Below, one piece after another: positions 6,644-16,000 of a stretch of DNA of 64,000 nucleotides. The notes under the pieces are model-generated. The model was given only the letters and a program-made list of their open reading frames with translations, ran no database searches and was not told the DNA's origin. Made by a program: the position numbers and the translations under genes. The DNA lies in the NCBI RefSeq assembly GCF_035189165.1, contig NZ_CP045246.1, forward strand, positions 2,170,001 through 2,234,000, given 5' to 3'. Source of the DNA: Arthrobacter sp. JZ12 (lineage in GTDB: Bacteria; Actinomycetota; Actinomycetes; Actinomycetales; Micrococcaceae). The stretch's first letter is position 1; every line of letters begins with the position of its first letter.

Positions 6644-9550
6644 TTACTCCTGCTTAGTCGTCCAAGGCCATAGCTCCTGCCCCAACGACCCAAACTGTTC
6701 GATTTTCTGGCCCACCTGCTCCTGACCTAAGGCTTGAGCAATCTGATTCAACAACCATCTTGAAGCCACCGCTTCAGAGGCGGGAAGTGAATCATTGGCA
6801 TCAGCCAGAGCGGTGCATATTGCATCTGACTTGACCAAACGAGACAGAACCCCGGGATGCACTTCCATGCTTATGTAGCCGTGCATCGTATAATCACCCC
6901 CTTCATCTGCACCCATTATGAGCTTGGCGTCGGAGGCAGACTTCAGGAAAGCGCCAAAGGTGACCTCGTCGTCACTGGATAGATCTGCGCGGGATACGGA
7001 CCCGTATACGTCCGCCATGGAGAGAGTTCTCGTCACACCCGATTCGTCCTTCTCAACGGACCACCGCCGATCTTCAATATCCACACCCCGCTCGCGGGCC
7101 GACCAGTTTTTGCCTATCGAGACTTTGGACCGGATGAAGGTTGGGATAGCACCTGTGAACCTGCGGCCCCAATAACGCATCAGGCTTTCGGCATAGTATC
7201 CCTTGGCACCTCCCAATTGAAGAGCCGTCTTCATGCGCTCCTCCATTTTGCGTCGGTAGACTGAATCCTTTTCGGTCGCTTTATGCAAGATGGGAACGAG
7301 ATTTCGATTCAGGAGAGGGGTGTCAACCAGTTCCAAGACTTGGTTAAGGAGCTGTGAGTGAATGCCGGGCGTATCTCCGGCGAAGTTCTCCAGCAACATC
7401 TCACCCGCGAGCACCGCACCTGGCTTCACCAAATGTTCAGCCATCGAACTCGATCCCGACCCCGTCACCATCGCCAAGATGTCATTGCGAAGATGGGCAC
7501 GATCGCCGAATAGCTGTGCAGCAGCAAACAACCAAGTGTTGCGCCAATGACTACTCTTTGACAGTATGCGAAGACGTTCCAGTATGGCCGGTTCTGGCCC
7601 GTTTATCAGATACCTGGAAGCCATAAACTCTTGGAAACTCCGCACCTCGAAGCCCCATTTGTCCGGTGATGATTCAACCAGCAGGATGAAGCGATCCGTA
7701 GCAAGAGCGATAAGTTTTTGAGTGATTTGATCGGCGTCATCCGTACTATATGTTTGGTGCATAAGGTGCGCTACAGAGATTTTTTTTAGATCATCTCGAC
7801 TGAGGTGCACATCAGCGCGTCCGGATTGTTCCCCTTCCATATGAAGCAACATCCCAGCTGAGTCATGAAGCGCGTCGATATTAGATTTGTGTTCGAGTAC
7901 GTCCCGGCCAATAGACCCAAGCTTGTTGGATTCACGTTTGAAGATTGTCTCGTAAAAGGCAGAGAAGAGCGCATGTCTGGTGCGAGGGGGACGGACACTT
8001 TCCTCGAGTAGCGATGCCATGATGCTCACCTGCAGCGGTGAACCAAGCAGCTTCGAGGTCATTACATCCTGCGACGCCGCCTTTAGTCTCTTGTCAATCT
8101 CGTCAGCAAAGTTGGGGTCTCCTCGATGTCTCGAATCAATAAGTTGACGACCATACCGCAATGCCTGCTTCACAGTGAGGTCGACCAACTCGTATTCTCG
8201 CGGTACGAGGACACGGAGGTCATCGTTGTAGCCTTGCCTACGGGTGGTCGCAAGGATCGCAACGTCTGCGTTCAACTCAGCTGCGTCCGCTGCAAAATCG
8301 CTGATCTTCTCCAGCAAGGTTTTTCGGGTGAACGCGTCGGGGACCTCATCCAGTCCGTCCAGAACTAGCAACCAAGGCCATTCGCGTAACCAGCTCGCAA
8401 GATTCGACTGTACGACTTTGTACGGACCGCCGCGTGCATTGATCATCTCGGTAATGAACTTGAGCAGGGAGAAGTCTTCAGCGCCAAGGACTTTCTCACT
8501 GTACTCAGTCAACCGTATGTATATTGGCCATCGATGCATTCTCGGAATGGGAACGTCTATTTCCTTCAAGTGCGAGGCAGTGTCTTGGAGGATCTGCCGG
8601 TGTTCAAGGGTCAGTTCGCTAGAACGGCCCTCCAGAATCGCAACTCGGTAGGCTTGGCAGATGAGCTGGCCTATGGTGGACTTGCCTTGTCCTGGCCCAC
8701 CAATCAGGATAGTCGCAAAGTTTTGGCTTCTCAGACTTTTGGGATGGTCACCGTCCCCGATGACCGTACTGGCGATGAAGTGATTGACAACTTTGCCGTC
8801 CTCGTCAGTAGGATCTGCGATGTCAATTGCGGGTAAGTCGATTCCTATGTCGGCCAGAGATTCTTGGTCGGGGCTGTTACCCGCCTTTGTCAGCCGGATG
8901 TGGCTATATGTACGAAGCTCCTTCGCGACAAATCCGGTTAATGTCTCCGCTGCTTCGGGGTTCGTAGACTTAGTTGTATCGAGAATCGCGCGCAGGATGT
9001 CTCCGGTTACGATGAGCCCAAGGTAAGTCTGCCGAATTCCTGGATAGTTATCCAATAGCCTCGAGACGTGCGCCGCGTGCCATACGCTCCAGCCGGCTAG
9101 CCCCATGGTCTTAGCGTGTTCGTTCATCTTTTCGGTAACCCTGTCGACGCCTCCGACCTCTTGAACCGCAGACAATCGGACGTTGGTTATCACCAGAAAG
9201 TTTTTAGGTTTCGGATGGCGTGGCTTCTCTTCACGTGTCCATGCATTGACCTCCTTCTGGATCTCGCTCAGAAGCCACTCCTGATCCTCCCCTCCGCCAG
9301 CAAGTCTCTCCTTATGCTTGGCTTGAACGACTGTGTAACCATCCCAGTGCCCCGACGGCTGGGTGGGCGCGTCTGACTCGCCGAGCGGCAAGGCAGGCAT
9401 CTGAAGGTTGCCCGAGTAAGTCCACTCCCGGCCTCCGTCCCTGCCGGTGCCGAAAGTTTGACCTCCAGGCCCGAACTCCGCGTTGCAGAGCGCAACCGCA
9501 AGATCCTCGAACTCTTTGTTGCCAAGTCTTACCAAGTCGTATTCCACCAC
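6644..9550 (-). CDS. Nuclease-NACHT STAND protein (Avs/bNACHT-like)
   Basis: A 968-residue protein with a GTG start (GTG-GTG in tandem). The N-terminus is an Mrr-like PD-(D/E)XK nuclease: Glu 14/15 (FEDLAVALCN), Asp 38 (GTGRDGGREW) and Gln-x-Lys at 76-78 (VVQAKHK). The centre is a NACHT-type ATPase, with Walker A at 284-291 (GGPGQGKS) and Walker B at 394-402 (LLVLDGLDE). The C-terminal half is helical and would be the sensor. Such proteins act in phage defence: sensor binding triggers oligomerisation and the nuclease then cuts DNA. It is a single gene between the protease and a broken tad gene, suggesting it arrived by insertion. Trigger and target are not known. Confidence 0.8.
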   Translation of the reverse strand: MVEYDLVRLGNKEFEDLAVALCNAEFGPGGQTFGTGRDGGREWTYSGNLQMPALPLGESDAPTQPSGHWDGYTVVQAKHKERLAGGGEDQEWLLSEIQKEVNAWTREEKPRHPKPKNFLVITNVRLSAVQEVGGVDRVTEKMNEHAKTMGLAGWSVWHAAHVSRLLDNYPGIRQTYLGLIVTGDILRAILDTTKSTNPEAAETLTGFVAKELRTYSHIRLTKAGNSPDQESLADIGIDLPAIDIADPTDEDGKVVNHFIASTVIGDGDHPKSLRSQNFATILIGGPGQGKSTIGQLICQAYRVAILEGRSSELTLEHRQILQDTASHLKEIDVPIPRMHRWPIYIRLTEYSEKVLGAEDFSLLKFITEMINARGGPYKVVQSNLASWLREWPWLLVLDGLDEVPDAFTRKTLLEKISDFAADAAELNADVAILATTRRQGYNDDLRVLVPREYELVDLTVKQALRYGRQLIDSRHRGDPNFADEIDKRLKAASQDVMTSKLLGSPLQVSIMASLLEESVRPPRTRHALFSAFYETIFKRESNKLGSIGRDVLEHKSNIDALHDSAGMLLHMEGEQSGRADVHLSRDDLKKISVAHLMHQTYSTDDADQITQKLIALATDRFILLVESSPDKWGFEVRSFQEFMASRYLINGPEPAILERLRILSKSSHWRNTWLFAAAQLFGDRAHLRNDILAMVTGSGSSSMAEHLVKPGAVLAGEMLLENFAGDTPGIHSQLLNQVLELVDTPLLNRNLVPILHKATEKDSVYRRKMEERMKTALQLGGAKGYYAESLMRYWGRRFTGAIPTFIRSKVSIGKNWSARERGVDIEDRRWSVEKDESGVTRTLSMADVYGSVSRADLSSDDEVTFGAFLKSASDAKLIMGADEGGDYTMHGYISMEVHPGVLSRLVKSDAICTALADANDSLPASEAVASRWLLNQIAQALGQEQVGQKIEQFGSLGQELWPWTTKQE

Positions 9551-9810
9551 GGGACTACATTATCTTCAGCCTCACTGTGGAGCTGCTGCGCCCTATGCTG
9601 TGTTGTCGGCGGCAGTCCAGGAACGTAACACCGCTTCGAGATGCCACCATCGATGGTCGTGATTGATGCCATCAAGCGCATAGCTAAGGCTGTACATCAA
9701 AGCTGTCCGGGGAGGGACGAATAGGAAGCCAGCTAGTGTTCCTGCACCGACACCATGACATTCCGGCCTGACCGCTCATCGATTCTGCAGTTGCCGAACC
9801 CTTAGCGAAT

Positions 9811-9855
9811 TTAGCAATTGTTAAGGGTAGAAAAACTTACTCCGAAAATTGCTAA
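9811..9855. repeat. Inverted repeat beside the broken tadE-like gene
   Basis: TTAGCAATT at 9811-9819 is repeated in reverse as AATTGCTAA at 9847-9855, 27 bases apart. A second, overlapping inverted pair (CCCTTA at 9799-9804 and TAAGGG at 9822-9827) lies inside. The region is AT-rich in a GC-rich genome and adjoins the point (about 9877) where the tadE-like coding sequence stops making sense. It could be the end or attachment site of whatever carried in the nuclease-NACHT gene. The function is an inference. Confidence 0.4.
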
Positions 9856-9985
9856 CTTTGAACCTCACTGGACATGCGCCGATCGTCAGCACGAGGTACA
9901 CCACAGGCACCAGCAGGAGCAGGCCAAGGAAGGTGAACTCGAGAACCGCACTGCCGTCGTCGTTCTCCGACTGGTTCGGCCGCAT
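9821..9985 (-). pseudogene. TadE/TadF-like pilus protein, 3' end lost
   Basis: From an ATG at 9985 the frame reads a typical TadE-like N-terminus: polar residues, Gly-Ser-Ala-x-x-Glu-Phe (DDGSAVLEFTFLG), then a long transmembrane helix ending at LVLTIG. TadE-like proteins continue for about another 80-100 residues. Here the coding sense ends at about 9877, and the frame runs into AT-rich DNA (ACPVRFKVSNF...) to a stop at 9821. The rest of the gene is not found in the window. The gene follows a complete tadE on the same strand, as expected in a tad operon. It is judged to be truncated by an insertion or deletion. Confidence 0.7.
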
Positions 9986-10025
9986 CCGGTAGGCACCCGC
10001 AATCCGCTCCCTCCGGCGGGAAAGC

Positions 10026-10436
10026 TCACGAAGGCAAGGCCGCACGCCCACTCACCTCCATGACTCCGGTAGGACCAATGAGCCCGATGACGGGCACCGG
10101 CGCCCTCACGGTGACTTCGAGGACGGCGATCCCACCTCGATCCGCCTGGGTTACAGAAATGTCCTGCGCATACGTCTCGCTGATTGCACCGGAGATGAGG
10201 GATCGGGTCCTGGCGGCGGCATCAACCGGTGAGCGGTCAGCGAGGGTTCCGTAACGGGCTCCCGAGGATGCGGCGTCGATCAGGGTGTTCCGTACGTGCA
10301 GCACCAGGGTCAACTGCACAATAGCCATGAGGATGACCGTCAGCAGGCCGCCGATCAGGGCGAAATCGACGGTAGCCGCTCCACGGTCATTACCCGGTGA
10401 TCCGCCCTTCCGCTTGCGGCTTGAGGATTTGCGCAC
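10026..10436 (-). CDS. TadE-like pilus assembly protein
   Basis: A 136-residue protein with a GTG start. The N-terminal tail is strongly basic (KSSSRKRKGG), followed by the TadE signature DRGAATVDFALIGG and a single transmembrane helix (residues about 24-46). The rest is an extracytoplasmic domain with the expected NTLIDAASSGARYG segment. TadE-type pseudopilins are processed by a prepilin peptidase and join the Flp pilus base. In this window the operon order is cpaF, tadB, tadC, a small split gene, this gene and a second tadE-like gene. The mobile element now separates it from tadC by about 27 kb, so its normal promoter is probably lost. Confidence 0.8.
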   Translation of the reverse strand: MRKSSSRKRKGGSPGNDRGAATVDFALIGGLLTVILMAIVQLTLVLHVRNTLIDAASSGARYGTLADRSPVDAAARTRSLISGAISETYAQDISVTQADRGGIAVLEVTVRAPVPVIGLIGPTGVMEVSGRAALPS

Positions 10437-10444
10437 CGCTGCTG

Positions 10445-10558
10445 CTAGGGGCTGACGCGGTTGATCGCCTCGTTGAACAGTCCTTCGAGGGCCGGAGAAG
10501 CGACCGCGAGCAGCGCGGCGACGAGGACGGCGGACATCAGGGTGATCATGACCCAGCC
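10445..10558 (-). pseudogene. 3' half of a small tad-locus pilin-like gene
   Basis: Read on the minus strand from the element boundary, this fragment encodes GWVMITLMSAVLVAALLAVA and then SPALEGLFNEAINRVSP before a TAG at 10445. It has no start codon of its own. The hydrophobic segment and the small size fit the 60-70 residue pilin-like protein found between tadC and tadE in actinobacterial tad clusters. Its missing N-terminus is at 37,115-37,223, on the other side of the mobile element. Joining the two restores ADDPERGDVP followed by GWVMITLM, a natural-looking sequence. Confidence 0.75.
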
Positions 10559-10580
10559 GTTCTCTGCAGGGTTCGCGTGT
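10559..10580 (+). repeat. Left terminal inverted repeat of the island
   Basis: Begins GTTCTCTG, then four bases, GTTC, one base, and CGTGT. This pattern recurs in reverse at 37,093-37,114. The eight outermost bases match perfectly, and 18 of 22 match overall. It begins where the split tad gene's coding sequence ends. Confidence 0.7.
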
Positions 10581-10800
10581 GTTTAACAGTGTTCGGATGC
10601 CATCTTGGAAGAGACGGACCCTATAGAGGCCACTGACTGCTGTAGCGGAGAAAGTAGTGTGCGAGGAGGGAGGAGCGCCTACAGTCTGTTCGGCGAAAAC
10701 AAGGCATAGAACTGGACCTCTTACTCATACGATGGTGGCTCGCCTTGTTGAAAGAGACTCTCTGGGTGATAATTCAGCGACCGGAAATGTATGGGGGAAC

Positions 10801-11868
10801 ATGAACGATTACTCGGGCCTTGAACTCGGACCTGTGCTGATCCATCAAATTCGCAGAACTGCTACAGCCGACGGACCTAAGTTCGAGGCAAGTCTCACTG
10901 ATGAGCCTGTGGACTTCGAATCAGAGGACCGCGCCTTTCTTACCAGACGCTTCCAGGAGGCGCTGCTCCGCCGAGCAACCCCCGTTACCGAGATTGGCGA
11001 CAACGAGGACTCTGTTGCTCCCAAGCTGATTCGCGAACACTGGCTAAACGCCGACATCGTCGCCCTCAGCAAAGGGCTGACTCATGCTCTTGTCGAAGTG
11101 CAAACAGGAGTATCAAGGCCGGGCGTTCTCGTGGTGGCAGACGCAACCAATAATGGCGAGGAAACGCTGTTGATTGCCAAGGTAGAGCATCAGGAGGCTA
11201 TGCGTGCCGAGCCGCAGACGAATGAGGCTGGGAATCAGTACGTACGTATCGAGCGAATACGAGATCTCGTATTCGGCGAACAGACGAAAATCTATAAAAT
11301 CGCCGCCCTGCCAAAAACCACCGACGCGCTTTCTCCCTTGACAGGCGATCTTGCCGACTCTCAGAACGGTCAAGGAGTTGCTGGTTACTTTTTGCGCGGT
11401 TTCTTGGGGCTAAGGCTCGCTGATGAGCCGGAAGTCCTCACCGAAGCATTTTTGAAGGGGATGACGAAGGCCATCAATGAAAGCGGGATGGCGCCTGAGG
11501 ACAAGATGGACGCACAAACAGCGCTTTCGCTAGAACTTCAGAGTAATGCGACGAGTTTGAACCCCACCTCTTTCATTCAGAAGCACATTCCCTTCACACA
11601 TCAAGGGGAGGTCAGCCGAATCGCCCCCACCACCGGCACACCCATGACTTCATTCCCGAAGAATACGACTCGGGTGAACGCCCGTCTCAACAGAATACGC
11701 ATCGATCTTAGCCAGGGTGTTTATCTTGTTGCTCCGCCTGACTTGATTGGAAGGGACAAAGTAGTACGGGTGGAACGCGTCGAATCTGAAACATCGACTA
11801 AAGACGAGGTACTGATCAAGATCACCGGAGCCTCCCTTGGGAACGTTTCAAGCAATGGCACCCGATAA
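10801..11868 (+). CDS. Nucleoid-associated (NA37/YejK-like) protein
   Basis: The start at the ATG at 10801 (GGGGG just upstream) gives 355 residues. A longer frame from 10657 adds residues unlike the family. The layout fits the NA37/YejK family: an N-terminal LIHQI strand, a central core (ETLLIAKVEHQEAMR, then IERIRDLVFGEQTKIYKIAAL), a YFLRGFLGLRL helix, a helical middle and a C-terminal beta segment with basic residues (VNARLNRIRIDLSQG). NA37 proteins bind DNA and associate with the nucleoid. The stop overlaps the next gene by 14 bases, so the two are probably coupled. The family call is by pattern, because overall similarity to E. coli YejK is low. Confidence 0.6.
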   Translation: MNDYSGLELGPVLIHQIRRTATADGPKFEASLTDEPVDFESEDRAFLTRRFQEALLRRATPVTEIGDNEDSVAPKLIREHWLNADIVALSKGLTHALVEVQTGVSRPGVLVVADATNNGEETLLIAKVEHQEAMRAEPQTNEAGNQYVRIERIRDLVFGEQTKIYKIAALPKTTDALSPLTGDLADSQNGQGVAGYFLRGFLGLRLADEPEVLTEAFLKGMTKAINESGMAPEDKMDAQTALSLELQSNATSLNPTSFIQKHIPFTHQGEVSRIAPTTGTPMTSFPKNTTRVNARLNRIRIDLSQGVYLVAPPDLIGRDKVVRVERVESETSTKDEVLIKITGASLGNVSSNGTR

Positions 11869-12862
11869 GGAAGCGGTCTCCACCTCGCCGAAGGGCGTCT
11901 ATGAGGCCTATTTGGAGGCATTCGAGGATTATCAGTCCGCTGCAGAGCTGTACGAGAGCGCCCTCCGTTCAATCACGGACGACCTAGATTTCAAGTTGCA
12001 CGCGATCAAAGTTCGACCCAAGGACGCTCTAAGTCTATTCAAGAAGCAGCAAGATCGTAGATACCAAGACCCTTGGGTTCAGTGCGAGGACCTCGTTGGA
12101 GCGAGGCTAACGGTGAGCTTAGGAAGTGAAAAACAGCAAATCGTACTAGCTCTCGATGGCTCAGATCTCGAAGTCATAAACATTGATGACAAAGAGCTGA
12201 GTCGAGACCCGCGGAAGCTTGTTTATGGCGGTCTTCACGTACAAGTCGCGCTACCTGGCCTCGAGAATCGCCGGGGCGACGCTATCACATGCGAAGTTCA
12301 GATTCGAACAATCGCTGAGCACACCTGGGCCGAAACCGAGCACAGGTACATCTACAAAGGCCCAAGTGGAATCCCAGACCCGACAAGGAGAATATTCTCA
12401 AGGCTTCTCGCGTTGGTCGAGATACTTGACGAAGAGCTTGTGAGAGGAGTCAAGGACGTGTCCAAGCTCGAATCCTTCGCTCGTCTGCGCTTGGCCCAGA
12501 AGCTTGAGCAGGAATTCAGTACGATGTACCAGGGTCCGTTTAGCACGCAACTACTACACGAATCTCTGGATACATTGGATGAGCTTCAGCTGTATTCAAT
12601 AGAGAAACTGCATGAGATTTTCGACTCCTACATGGCGGTACACCGAAGCTCTGCACGTCGAATAGTTGAACTCCACGGTCCTCAATCTGACACCTTCGAC
12701 GTGACCAATGATTGGATCATTACTCAACCCGAGTCACTCCTCTATATGGCCTTGCTGAAAGAAAATCCATACGGGTTAGGCATCGTAACCAAAGATTCGG
12801 AGCTCCAGGATCTGATCCGTCCTCTGGCACTTTGGAGCAACGCGAGGGGCTTTTTCAGCTGA
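11855..12862 (+). CDS. RelA/SpoT-domain (ppGpp synthetase-like) protein
   Basis: The ATG at 11855 lies inside the 3' end of the preceding gene and gives 335 residues. The N-terminal two thirds is a RelA/SpoT nucleotidyltransferase domain. It has a basic KVRPKDALSLFKK segment (ATP site), DLVGARL (the D-x-x-G-x-R motif), VYGGLHV (the Y-x-S-x-H motif with Gly for Ser), and CEVQIRT followed by WAETEH, which keeps the catalytic Glu. No hydrolase domain is present, so it is a small synthetase type. Relatives make (p)ppGpp, or act as toxins that modify nucleotides or tRNA (toxSAS, CapRel). The C-terminal 120 residues are helical and could sense or bind a partner. The context suggests defence or abortive infection. 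Confidence 0.75.
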   Translation: MAPDKEAVSTSPKGVYEAYLEAFEDYQSAAELYESALRSITDDLDFKLHAIKVRPKDALSLFKKQQDRRYQDPWVQCEDLVGARLTVSLGSEKQQIVLALDGSDLEVINIDDKELSRDPRKLVYGGLHVQVALPGLENRRGDAITCEVQIRTIAEHTWAETEHRYIYKGPSGIPDPTRRIFSRLLALVEILDEELVRGVKDVSKLESFARLRLAQKLEQEFSTMYQGPFSTQLLHESLDTLDELQLYSIEKLHEIFDSYMAVHRSSARRIVELHGPQSDTFDVTNDWIITQPESLLYMALLKENPYGLGIVTKDSELQDLIRPLALWSNARGFFS

Positions 12863-13032
12863 ATCCGTTTCGGCGGGACCGACGAAGACGGGAACGCCAT
12901 CTATCGCGGTAGGCCTTACAACGCCTCATGTAGTGGTTTTCCGGGGAATCTCCGTGCTAGCGGCGGTGTACAAGTCATCCGCTTGACGACTTGCACCCCT
13001 CATTGATTTTCGACCCATTCTAAGATGGGCCT

Positions 13033-16000
13033 ATGGCTCCAAGCGTCTCGAATGCGTCAGCTGCTCCCGTTGATCGCTTCTGGATCCCTGCAGACCGCAC
13101 CTACTACACAGATCAACTCGGCTGGCTCATGGGCAGGAGTGAAGGCCCTTTCTTCTCGGCTAACACTGACATGGTCTCCACGCAAGAGCTGGCTAGTCGA
13201 CGGTGCTTGGTGCTGTTGGGAGAGCCAGGTATTGGTAAGTCCACTACCGTTTCGCCAGATTCCCCACTTGTTACTGCGCGGCCTGAGGCACAAGCGCTTC
13301 GGTTCGACTTAGCCTCGTATTCAACAGAAGACCGTCTCATCCGCACTGTATTGGAGGGGCGCGAAGTGACTTCTTGGTTGGAGGGTGATTATGAGCTTTG
13401 TCTGACTCTTGACAGTTTCGACGAGGCGCACACCCGCATCGAAACCCTCCACCTAGTCTTAGCTGATTACTTGGATACTTGGGACTGCGCCCGGCTACAA
13501 CTGCGCATTGTGAGTCGGACGGCTGAATGGCCGACTTCTCTAGAACGACGGCTCGAAAAGCACTTCGATGAAGTGGTCCCTTTTGAGCTACTTCCTCTGC
13601 GGCGGCAGGATGCTGGAAATATCGCCCGCTCCTACGGACTCGATCCCGAGCCGTTTCTTTCAGCGATTGAAGCGTCACAGGTGGTGCCTCTCGCGTCCCG
13701 CCCCCTCACACTACGGCTCTTGGCGGAAACCTATAAGAATGAGGGCACCTTGCCGAGAAGGTCCGCCGACATATACAAGAGAGGCCTGCTTGCTCTCTGC
13801 GAGGAGATAAACCCGGAGAGACGGGACGCAAAAGGCCCCACCCGACATCAAGGAGCCGAGCTATTCGCAGCGGCCAGTCGTCTCGCGGCTTTTTCGATAT
13901 TCAGCGGTCGCCAATGTTTCTGGCTCGGTCCCACCGCTCTAGCGGAACCTGAGGATCTCTCCATTCACGAGTGCAGCACAGGTGCCACTGCAGAGCGTGA
14001 TACTCCCGCTCGTTTCACTGTTGCAGCCAACGAGGCCGTCCTTCAAACTGGGATCTTTTCAGGGAGTGGAAGCCAGCGTCTCACGTGGGCGCACGCAACC
14101 TTCGCAGACTACCTGGCAAGCGAGTGGGTAAAAGCGAATGGGCTCCTTCGAGAACAGATCGAAGCGTTGCTCGGGTCGGAATCGGGCAAGTTGCATCCAC
14201 GGGTCCGGCAGATCGCTGGATGGCTTGTCGCCGCCTCAGAACAGTACGCGTGGCTGATTGACCTCGACCCCGAAGCATTCCTACTGAACGTCGAGATACC
14301 CGATGCATCGTTACGGCGACGAATCGTGTCTGCAGTGATCTCCTTGGCCCAACGAGGACGCATGCACCATGATTATCAGCGGAAGTTCTCCGGTTTGACA
14401 CATCCCGACCTTGCTGATCAGGTGCGAGGCGCGTTAGAAGCTGACTCATTTGAGTCAAAACGGATCGGCATCGACATCGCTTTACAGTGTGAAGTGCAGG
14501 ATGCTCTACCGGACTTGATCAGTATCGCTCTAGACAACCGGGTCGAATTGGGTCTTCGAGTTCCCGCTGCCTGGGCAATTGAGCAACTCAGCAAAGGCGA
14601 TCCCGGCAGCGCCCTCCTCCCTATACTTCAATCACCGATGGAGCTGGGTGGCGACCCCACACAAACTAAAGAGCTTATCGCTGCGGCTCTAATGGCCTCG
14701 TGGCCGCACGCGATTTCTACCGCTCAGATGTTCGAGTTCATAAGCCCAGAACATGGAAGAACTTCCTTTGGTACGTACTCCGTTGCCCTCTCAGAGGTTG
14801 CACGATCGCTCCGACCAGAAGATCTTTGTGCTGCCTGTGAATGGCTTCTCAGCAAGCCCAACTTGGTGGGCGAATCATCGATCGCACCTTTGGAAGACAC
14901 GATTCTTCGTCTGTGCTTAGAACATCTCGAAGAAGGTCCGGTGCTCGCAGCGGCAACGCTAATCATAAAGCGCCGAGTACAGGGATCCGAAGCTTGGATT
15001 AGCACGAGCATGGCCCAGCCCTTCAACTTGCCCGTTGAGGTTAGGCGAAAGCTGGCCCTGTCACTGCTGGAGGACGATGATCCCGTGCTGATTGCGGGAA
15101 TGACGGGCTTGCTAGGTGACCACGGCCCCGCCTTACTCTCGATCGAAGACTTCGATTGGCTGACCGAACAATATATGAATACCAGCGGCATTCAGCAGAG
15201 GAACATCGGAACGGCCTTACAGCTTGTCGCTGATTCTGGGGACCGAGCTATGTGGGAGAAGGTACTTGGCCTGCCTAACGACCATCCTGTTGCGAAGGTG
15301 TTCGAATCGTGGAGGGGACCAATCGACCTCAACTCACCCGCCGCTCACGAGGCTCGTAGGATGTACCGGCTCAAAGCCGAGACGAGGAATCGAATTGCTG
15401 AGCGGAAGGAGCGAGAAGCGTCTACCGACGCGCAGGTTCGAAGTGAATTCGCATCGATGGCCCCACTCGCTAGAGACGGTGACGTCACTGCTTTCTGGAA
15501 GTTGGCGCGCCGCCTCATGCTGCCGCCCAGCAGCTCTATCTACAGAAATGAAAGTCAGCCAGATCTCACTAAACACCCGCGATGGGAAACTCTTAGTCCG
15601 GAGACCCAGGAGGAATTGATCACCGCAGCATACCTGTATCTACAGGCAGGCAGATGCGAGCCAAAGGAATGGATAGGCAAAAGGGTTCGCCATTATCCGG
15701 CCGTTGCCGGCTATTGCGCGCTGATCCTTCTGCTCCGGAAGCGACCGCAACTGCTTCCGCAGCTAGAACAGTCGGTGTGGCGCGAGTGGGCACCCATCAT
15801 AGTCGGGTGGGGACCAATGGCCGATCGTAACGGTGTCGAAGACAGACGCGAAATTATCACAATGGCCTTGCCCTACGCGCGGGAAGAGTTGACGCAAACA
15901 CTTCTGAAGCTCATAGAAGTGGCGATAGCCGAGCACTCCAATATCTACCTGGAGGATGAGTTAGAGCTACTCCTAACTGAGCCCTTGGCGGCCACGATAC

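Noticed and set aside
12960..13005. Imperfect inverted sequence (CAAGTC...GACTTG) upstream of the STAND gene
   Set aside because: The arms are short and no regulator gene adjoins. It could be chance, so it is not listed as an operator.
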